Assembly (NCBI GenBank): GCA_002452095.1
Contig: DKEG01000069.1
Span: 1 to 11,640 of the forward strand
Reading direction: 5' to 3'
Source of the DNA: Bacteroidales bacterium UBA6828
GTDB taxonomy: Bacteria > Bacteroidota > Bacteroidia > Bacteroidales > Paludibacteraceae
DNA length: 11,640 bases
The notes under the pieces are model-generated. The model had not been told where the DNA came from. It saw nothing but the letters and a program-made list of their open reading frames with translations, and did no database searches. Shown piece after piece: positions 6,931-11,640 of this stretch; the first letter of the stretch is position 1; each line of letters begins with the position of its first letter. The position numbers and the translations under genes are program-made.

Positions 6931-7000
6931 ACTATTAAAATTTAGTCTGTCTCCACTTTGTTATTCGGCTATCGACTTTCTCCGTTTTATAGATTTAGTT

Positions 7001-7038
7001 TTGATTGTCCGCCGGCACTCGGACAAATGCTTAATCAA
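7001..7038 (-). other. Hairpin in the predicted leader of the UDG-like gene
   Basis: TTGTCCG at 7005-7011 pairs with CGGACAA at 7020-7026 around an 8-base loop. Outer bases TTGAT at 7001-7005 and ATCAA at 7034-7038 could add a second stem with a bulge. It lies between the predicted promoter and the start codon, so it would be at the 5' end of the mRNA. There is no T-run after it on the minus strand, so it is not an obvious terminator. The rest of the 311-nt gap (6931-7241) holds only the promoter, this hairpin and the terminator region further right. Confidence 0.4.
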
Positions 7039-7057
7039 GTGTGTGGACTTGACGCTG

Positions 7058-7088
7058 CAAAATTACTATAAACATTTAACATACACAA
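7058..7088 (-). promoter_or_regulatory. Bacteroides-type promoter of the UDG-like gene
   Basis: On the minus strand, TTG (7086-7088) is followed after 20 bp by an exact TAnnTTTG box (TAATTTTG, 7058-7065). Transcription would begin near 7051, giving a leader of about 120 nt that contains the hairpin at 7001-7038. Confidence 0.6.
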
Positions 7089-7160
7089 GCAGAAAAACAA
7101 TAATTCCTAATAGATAGGGGTTGATGAGCATTTTCTATAAGTTGGAACCAATGTCTCATA

Positions 7161-7218
7161 TGCCGCTAAAGCGGCAAGAAAAATAAAGAAACAGCCCGTA
7201 ACTTCTCGTTACAGGCTG
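7161..7218 (-). terminator. Rho-independent terminator of the secreted nuclease gene, with a second hairpin
   Basis: Bases 7192-7202 and 7208-7218 form an 11-position stem with one central mismatch and a 5-base loop. On the minus strand it is followed by TTTCTTTATTTTTCTT. Next comes a second tight hairpin, TGCCGC at 7161-7166 with GCGGCA at 7171-7176. A similar TTGCCGC hairpin is found at 2261-2277. Confidence 0.8.
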
Positions 7219-7241
7219 ATAATAATACCTTATTTCAGATT

Positions 7242-8843
7242 TTACGGTATCAAGATTTTCTGTACTTGAGAGCCGTTGAGGAGGATATAGATGCCTGCAG
7301 GCAAATGGTCTTTCTCGGCAGTCAGTTCCTGCCCCATAAGCGTAAATACACGGGTAGCAGCGTCCGAAATACAAATCTCTGTACGTACATTTTCTATGGC
7401 ATCCGTCTGCGATTTGCAAACAGAGGTCAGCCCCGCATTGTCAATCTCCCAATAGTTGGCAATTGTACCATTAGGAGCAGTATAGCGGAAAGCAAAACGG
7501 AAGTTCGATTTCAGGAACGCTGCAGGAATAGTCAGCCTATTGTTGGTATAACTCTTGATTGTCCAATTCGGAATAGTTATTTGCGTCCACTTGGTCTCGT
7601 CAGGCGTATCACCGTCGGTATAACTATTGGTGTACCAAAGGGTTTGATACTGCTCGTATGCCCCTTCGGAATTGTCATAGAAGAGATTATGACGGAAAGT
7701 AAGCGTGGCACTCTCGGCGTCCGACAGGTCAAATGTGGGCGACACCAGCCAGTTGTCCATCTCGTCCGATTTCCGGTAACCATTGATGGTTACACCATAC
7801 CTGGCATTAGATAGCCATGCAGCCGAACCCTTGATTCTCATTTCCGTAAAATCGCCCAAACCTGTTTTGAAGTCTTGCGAAAAAGCAATGTTGCAGTTGT
7901 CGGGGTCTGGATTGGGATTGGGGTCAACGGAGCCATCGCCGAGATTGATCGCCACCAGATAGGGGTCATGGTCGGAATACTTAACCGAACCGCCGCCGGT
8001 AGTATTTACATTATAGACCCCGGCGCCTGTGATCTGCTCCGCCATAGTGGAGTTGGCAAACACATGGTCGATGAGCGATTTGGTGCCGTTATAGATATGC
8101 GAATATGCCGCAGAGTTGTATTTTAGGATCTGCTCTTCGTATCCCGCATTGAGAAGGTAGGACAACGGGCTTTCCGATATAGTGCAGTTGAGGTCGCCCA
8201 TAATCAGGATATCGGGGTCGATAGTTACACGCGAAAGGGCATTCACCAGGTCGGAAGCGTTTCTTTCACGTTTGGACTCACCTGCATCAGCAGAACTGTC
8301 CTTTGCCTTGAAATGGTTCATAGACAGTACAAAACGCTCACCCGTACCCAACTCCTCAAACGCTTGCAGACGCATAGTGTTGTTATAGTACATCTGGGTG
8401 GAAGTGGTGGTATTGCTGCCGACGGGTTTGACCTTGTCTATGCGATACATATAGCCCGATTTGATGTAGGTGGAGTCGGCAGAAAGACCATCTTTGACAT
8501 AAGTATAGACCTGTTTGCCGGCGTCTTTGTTCATCGCCACGGACAAATAACCGAGTACGGAGTCGTTGACCTCCAACTCGTTGAACACATAGATGTCAGC
8601 ATCGATGTCGCGCAAGGCTTTGACCATCTTTTGCGTCTTTGCCTGCAAGGCGGACAGGGTCTGTGCGTCCGACCGGTTGACCGTATAATTGACCACAAAA
8701 TAATTGCGTGCGTTCTGTCCGCAAACGACCAGACGCCCGTTACCGACATTGGGGATAGAAGCCTGAATATCCGCCCAAACGGCAGGAACGGCGAGCCATA
8801 CCAGCAGCCCGACCACCAAGCATTGCAAAATGTTTTTTCTCAT
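7242..8843 (-). CDS. Secreted endonuclease/exonuclease/phosphatase-family protein with adhesin-like and T9SS-type C-terminal parts
   Basis: A 533-residue exported protein. Residues 1-24 are a signal peptide with a likely cut after AVWA. The endonuclease/exonuclease/phosphatase domain covers about 30-300, with conserved metal and catalytic residues: Glu89 (FNELE), His177 (MNHFK), Asp217/Asn219 (GDLN), Asp259-His260 and Asp291-His292 (YSDHDP). A Pro/Asn/Asp linker at 307-316 leads to a beta-rich domain (about 318-475) with the N-W-L-V-S-P motif at 364-369, typical of choice-of-anchor J or cleaved-adhesin domains. Residues 481-533 (VFTLMGQEL..LPAGIYILLNG..KILIP) match the pattern of a short type IX secretion sorting domain. 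A role as a secreted or cell-surface DNase or phosphodiesterase is inferred; the substrate is unknown. It lies 59 nt behind lpd on the same strand, with no exact promoter in the gap, so co-transcription is likely. Confidence 0.85.
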   Translation of the reverse strand: MRKNILQCLVVGLLVWLAVPAVWADIQASIPNVGNGRLVVCGQNARNYFVVNYTVNRSDAQTLSALQAKTQKMVKALRDIDADIYVFNELEVNDSVLGYLSVAMNKDAGKQVYTYVKDGLSADSTYIKSGYMYRIDKVKPVGSNTTTSTQMYYNNTMRLQAFEELGTGERFVLSMNHFKAKDSSADAGESKRERNASDLVNALSRVTIDPDILIMGDLNCTISESPLSYLLNAGYEEQILKYNSAAYSHIYNGTKSLIDHVFANSTMAEQITGAGVYNVNTTGGGSVKYSDHDPYLVAINLGDGSVDPNPNPDPDNCNIAFSQDFKTGLGDFTEMRIKGSAAWLSNARYGVTINGYRKSDEMDNWLVSPTFDLSDAESATLTFRHNLFYDNSEGAYEQYQTLWYTNSYTDGDTPDETKWTQITIPNWTIKSYTNNRLTIPAAFLKSNFRFAFRYTAPNGTIANYWEIDNAGLTSVCKSQTDAIENVRTEICISDAATRVFTLMGQELTAEKDHLPAGIYILLNGSQVQKILIP

Positions 8844-8902
8844 AAATATCTTTTTGGTGCCACCATACGTTTGTTGGTGGTTGGTTATATCTTGGTTACA
8901 GG

Positions 8903-10273
8903 TTAGAGCACCTCTTTGAGGATTTCGCTGACAGTGGGGTGCGGAAAGACAACCTGCTGCATCTCGCTGATGGTGTAGCCCATACGGACGGCAAACGAAG
9001 CCGCCGAGACAAACTCGGAACAGGGGTTGCCAATCATATGCACCCCGAGAATGGTTTGGTTGCGCTTGTCCACAATCATCTTGCAGAGTCCCGTTTCGCC
9101 CTCGTTCTCCGCCACAAAGCGTCCGGAATAGGTCATCGGCAGTTGGTGGATTTCATACATACCCTGCACCTCTTCCGCCGGTTTGCCCTCCATATCCTGA
9201 TAGAATTGGCTTACCTCACGTTCCGTCATACCCACCGAGGCAATCTCGGGGTTGGTATAGACCACACTCGGAATGGCATTGTAGGCAATACGTTGCAGCG
9301 GAATCTGCCTGAGCATACGCCCGACCGCCACCTCCGCCTGACGGCTTGCCACGTGTGCGAGCATAATCTTGCCCGTTACATCGCCGGCAGCATAGACATT
9401 CTTGAGATTGGTCTTCATAAAATGGTCCACCACGATACCGCCGCGGTGCAGTTCGAGGTCGTTGAGGGCATCCAAGCCCTGCAAGTTGGCACGCCGCCCG
9501 ACCGAGACAAGGATACGCTCCGCATTGTATTCGCCGTTGGTGGTCAGTACCTTGGTGCCTTGTATCTCCGTAACCTTGGTATCTGTCAGGATATTTATTC
9601 CCGCTTTTTTGTATTTCTCGAGCAGAATAGAGACCACTTCTTGGTCGAGGTTCGGCAGGATAGTCGGCATTGCCTCAATGACCGTAACGGGTACGCCTAA
9701 CTCGTGGTAGAGCGTGGCAAACTCCATACCGATTACACCACCACCCACGATAATCATTGACTGCGGCAGAGTAGTAGCCGCTAATGCATCGGTGGAATCC
9801 CACACAGCGGGATTGTCTTTGAGTCCGGGAATAGGCGGAACAAAATTGGTGGAGCCTGTACAGATAAGCAGGTTCTCCGCTTCGTAGGTCTCCCCGCTGC
9901 AAGCGATAACCACTTTTTCATCGGTACGACTGACGATAGTAGCCGCCCCATTGACCACCCGGCAATGCCCGTTGTTGAGACGCTGCCTGATACCCGCCAC
10001 CAACTTGCGCACAACTTTGGTCTTGCGTTGTGCGATTTTTGTATAGTCGAATGAGACATTCTCCGCTGTTACGCCATACTTCGCCGTATTTTGTGCATTA
10101 TAGTACTGTTTGGCACTATAAAGCAGAGTCTTGGTCGGGATACAGCCCACGTTGAGACACGTACCGCCGAGGGCATTCTGCTCAAAGAGCACCACGTCCT
10201 TACCCGCCTTCGAGGCTTTTTCCGCTGCCGTGTACCCCGCAGGGCCACCGCCGATAATTGCAAGAAAATTCAT
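8903..10273 (-). CDS. lpdA: Dihydrolipoyl dehydrogenase (E3)
   Basis: A 456-residue FAD enzyme that reoxidises dihydrolipoyl groups with NAD+ in 2-oxoacid dehydrogenase complexes and the glycine cleavage system. It shows the FAD-binding GGGPAG at 8-13, the redox-active disulfide Cys39/Cys44 (GGTCLNVGCIPTK), the NAD-binding GGGVIG at 177-182, the second FAD motif AAGDVTG at 295-301, and the C-terminal His445-Glu450 pair (FPHPTVSE). All catalytic residues are present and length is normal. Residues 352-375 appear slightly longer than in typical E3 proteins. No E1, E2, lipoyl-protein or glycine-cleavage gene is in the window, so its complex is unknown. Close pyridine-nucleotide oxidoreductases share the fold, but the His-Glu pair and disulfide spacing favour E3. 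It lies 95 nt behind the MFS gene. Confidence 0.92.
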   Translation of the reverse strand: MNFLAIIGGGPAGYTAAEKASKAGKDVVLFEQNALGGTCLNVGCIPTKTLLYSAKQYYNAQNTAKYGVTAENVSFDYTKIAQRKTKVVRKLVAGIRQRLNNGHCRVVNGAATIVSRTDEKVVIACSGETYEAENLLICTGSTNFVPPIPGLKDNPAVWDSTDALAATTLPQSMIIVGGGVIGMEFATLYHELGVPVTVIEAMPTILPNLDQEVVSILLEKYKKAGINILTDTKVTEIQGTKVLTTNGEYNAERILVSVGRRANLQGLDALNDLELHRGGIVVDHFMKTNLKNVYAAGDVTGKIMLAHVASRQAEVAVGRMLRQIPLQRIAYNAIPSVVYTNPEIASVGMTEREVSQFYQDMEGKPAEEVQGMYEIHQLPMTYSGRFVAENEGETGLCKMIVDKRNQTILGVHMIGNPCSEFVSAASFAVRMGYTISEMQQVVFPHPTVSEILKEVL

Positions 10274-10317
10274 AGTATCTGATTTTTTGTTGTTTCCATA
10301 AAATGTCGATTATTTCT

Positions 10318-10346
10318 CCATTAAACGCCATTAAAGTGCCATTAAA
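10318..10346. repeat. Three CCATTAAA repeats upstream of lpd
   Basis: CCATTAAA occurs at 10318-10325, 10328-10335 and 10339-10346, with start-to-start spacings of 10 and 11 bp, i.e. one helical turn, so all copies face the same side of the DNA. They lie 45-73 bp upstream of the lpd start in the 95-nt gap. No exact Bacteroides promoter was found in this gap. They might be regulator sites for lpd or merely a decayed tandem duplication. Confidence 0.5.
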
Positions 10347-10368
10347 GTTCTCCGACCATATAATTTTC

Positions 10369-11562
10369 TCAGTCGTGGAGTTTGTGGCGGGTATAGTAGG
10401 TGCGGACGTAGGTGAAATAGAAGAGGACGCCGAGGGCATAGAAGGCGACACCGCTCCAGAAAGCGGCACTATATCCCCAATGCTCCGCCACCATACCGCC
10501 GACAAGCATACCGACCCCCATACCCAAGTCCCATGAGGTGAGCAGTGTAGAATTGGCAGTACCGCGCTGGCTGTGGGGTGCCATATTGATAAAAATCATC
10601 TGGAAAGCCGGCCAGAGATGCCCGTTACCCAAGCCGATAATGAACGGCGCGAGGTAATAGCCCACCACATTCGGCACGGCGGCAAAAAGGACGAAACCGC
10701 TAACAGACACCACGATACCGAGCGAGGCATTTCGCAGTATCTGCCCCTTGCGCAGAGAACGGCTGCCCGTAAGACGCGAGATAATCAGTCCGACGGCAAA
10801 GAGCGTAAAGAACATACCCGTACCGCTTGTGATACCCATAGTTTCTCGACCATAGATAGCGACATAGGTGGTAACCACACTATAGGCGAAAGCCAACGTA
10901 AAAACCACGATGAACGGTGCCCAACCTTTGAGCATCAGGAAACGGTCCAACGACAAGGGCTGCTTGTCGATCTCCAAAATACGCTCCCGCACGTGGATAG
11001 TGCTGACCACGATGATACCCAAGACGGAACAGCCGAGGGCTATCCAGAAAAGCATCTCATAACTATGGAACCGCCCGAACAGGAACATGGCTATACCCGG
11101 GCTGATGGCAGTAGCGATATTGTTGCTAAGCCCGTAATAGCCGATACCTTCGGCACGGCGGGAGGGGGGCAGCACATCAATAGCGACCGTGGAGAGCGAG
11201 ACGCCCGTTGCACCAAAAGGCGCACCATGGAGCATACGGAACATAGCAAACGCTGTGAGACTGCTTGCTATCAGGTAGCCCCCGAAGAAAGCGGCGGTAA
11301 GGAAATAGAAGATGAGCAACATCATCTTGCGCGGAAAACTATCCACGAAAAAACCACTAAACGGACGAATGAGCAATGCCGCCACAGCATAGCCCGACAG
11401 CACCATACCGATGACCTGCTTGTCCGCACCATAGGTGTCGGTCAGATAAAGCGGCAGCAACGGCGTAAGGAGCATAAAAGCAAAATACATCAAGAAATTG
11501 CCCGTCCAGACCTTGATATAGTTGCTATTCCATAGTTTTTCTTGCGGTTCAGTTGTATCCAT
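10369..11562 (-). CDS. Major facilitator superfamily transporter
   Basis: A 397-residue inner-membrane protein with the usual 12 hydrophobic segments, the first near 20-40 and the last near 370-390. The loop after the second helix carries a motif-A-like sequence, GFFVDSFPRKM at 70-80. A longer polar loop around 190-210 divides the two six-helix halves. Length is normal for a drug/H+ antiporter or sugar-efflux type MFS protein. No substrate-specific motif is recognised, so uptake or efflux cannot be decided. It is the first gene of a possible unit with lpd and the secreted nuclease, but nothing suggests a shared substrate. The ATG at 11562 begins MDTTEPQEKLWN, a normal cytosolic N-terminus. 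Confidence 0.88.
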   Translation of the reverse strand: MDTTEPQEKLWNSNYIKVWTGNFLMYFAFMLLTPLLPLYLTDTYGADKQVIGMVLSGYAVAALLIRPFSGFFVDSFPRKMMLLIFYFLTAAFFGGYLIASSLTAFAMFRMLHGAPFGATGVSLSTVAIDVLPPSRRAEGIGYYGLSNNIATAISPGIAMFLFGRFHSYEMLFWIALGCSVLGIIVVSTIHVRERILEIDKQPLSLDRFLMLKGWAPFIVVFTLAFAYSVVTTYVAIYGRETMGITSGTGMFFTLFAVGLIISRLTGSRSLRKGQILRNASLGIVVSVSGFVLFAAVPNVVGYYLAPFIIGLGNGHLWPAFQMIFINMAPHSQRGTANSTLLTSWDLGMGVGMLVGGMVAEHWGYSAAFWSGVAFYALGVLFYFTYVRTYYTRHKLHD

Positions 11563-11587
11563 AATTGTATAACCTTTCTAATAACTT

Positions 11588-11604
11588 GAGTGGCACATCC
11601 ACTC
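11588..11604 (-). other. Hairpin upstream of the MFS gene
   Basis: GAGTGG at 11588-11593 pairs with CCACTC at 11599-11604 around a 5-base loop, 26 bp before the MFS start codon. It could be an operator palindrome or a leader hairpin. No exact Bacteroides -7 box was found between the start codon and the window end, so the promoter is probably outside. Confidence 0.35.
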
Positions 11605-11618
11605 GGTATCCTCTCGGG

Positions 11619-11640
11619 AATCACCCACTAATCACCCACT
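11619..11640. repeat. Tandem 11-bp repeat at the window edge
   Basis: AATCACCCACT occurs at 11619-11629 and immediately again at 11630-11640, where the window ends. The array may continue beyond. It is likely a short intergenic tandem repeat; its copy number cannot be judged. Confidence 0.6.

Noticed and set aside
6996..7003. Plus-strand TAGTTTTG, an exact -7 box
   Set aside because: There is no -33 element at the right distance, and only the terminator end of minus-strand genes lies downstream on that strand.
8860..8880. Hairpin CCACCA/TGGTGG between lpd and the nuclease gene as a terminator
   Set aside because: The stem is only 6 bp with a 9-base loop and no T-run follows on the minus strand, so it is not good evidence for splitting the two genes.
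8939..9700. 253-codon plus-strand open frame opposite lpd
   Set aside because: It is antisense to a complete lpd. Its His-rich composition mirrors the coding strand and no start signal is seen.
10573..11535. 320-codon plus-strand open frame opposite the MFS gene
   Set aside because: It is antisense to a well-supported transporter. Its translation is rich in His, Gln, Arg and Asp with no hydrophobic core or motif, as expected for the complement of a membrane protein gene.

Overview
The window looks like chromosomal DNA from a member of the Bacteroidota, probably order Bacteroidales. Three intergenic regions carry the Bacteroides-type promoter (TTG/TTTG, about 20 bp, TAnnTTTG) instead of the usual bacterial -35/-10 boxes. 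Shine-Dalgarno sequences are weak. One secreted enzyme ends in a segment like a type IX secretion C-terminal domain. No rRNA, tRNA, CRISPR array, transposase, integrase or phage gene was seen. Most genes are ordinary housekeeping or metabolic genes.

Left part (1-3990). A cytoplasmic patatin-family phospholipase (118-1044, +) converges on an AraC-family regulator (1093-1962, -). The regulator is divergent from a cardiolipin synthase-type phospholipase D (2374-3771, +). The 411-nt gap between these last two holds the most curious structure in the window: a 162-bp segment bounded by a 22-bp imperfect inverted repeat. It contains nested hairpins and Bacteroides-type -7 boxes on both strands. It could be a structured leader RNA, a small non-autonomous mobile element, or an invertible promoter. 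A strong terminator and a pair of GC-rich palindromes follow the synthase. Both enzyme genes here act on phospholipids, but nothing shows they are co-regulated.

Middle part (3984-7241). The ABC-F translation factor EttA (-) has its own clear promoter, overlapped by a perfect 14-bp direct repeat. Further right is a UDG-superfamily-like protein of unknown function with an N-terminal cysteine cluster (6310-6930, -), with its own promoter and a leader of about 120 nt. Directly behind its stop codon, in the same frame and with no start codon of its own, lies a remnant of a secreted fibronectin-III-like module (5920-6309). A terminator follows the remnant.

Right part (7242-11562). Three minus-strand genes are read in the order MFS transporter, dihydrolipoamide dehydrogenase (lpd), secreted endonuclease/exonuclease/phosphatase-family protein. 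The gaps are 95 and 59 nt, and one good terminator lies after the last gene, so they may form a transcription unit. Their functions show no evident common pathway.

No clearly new multi-gene system is visible. The best leads are the inverted-repeat element upstream of the cardiolipin synthase, the stop-separated remnant behind the UDG-like gene, and several short repeats at promoters.
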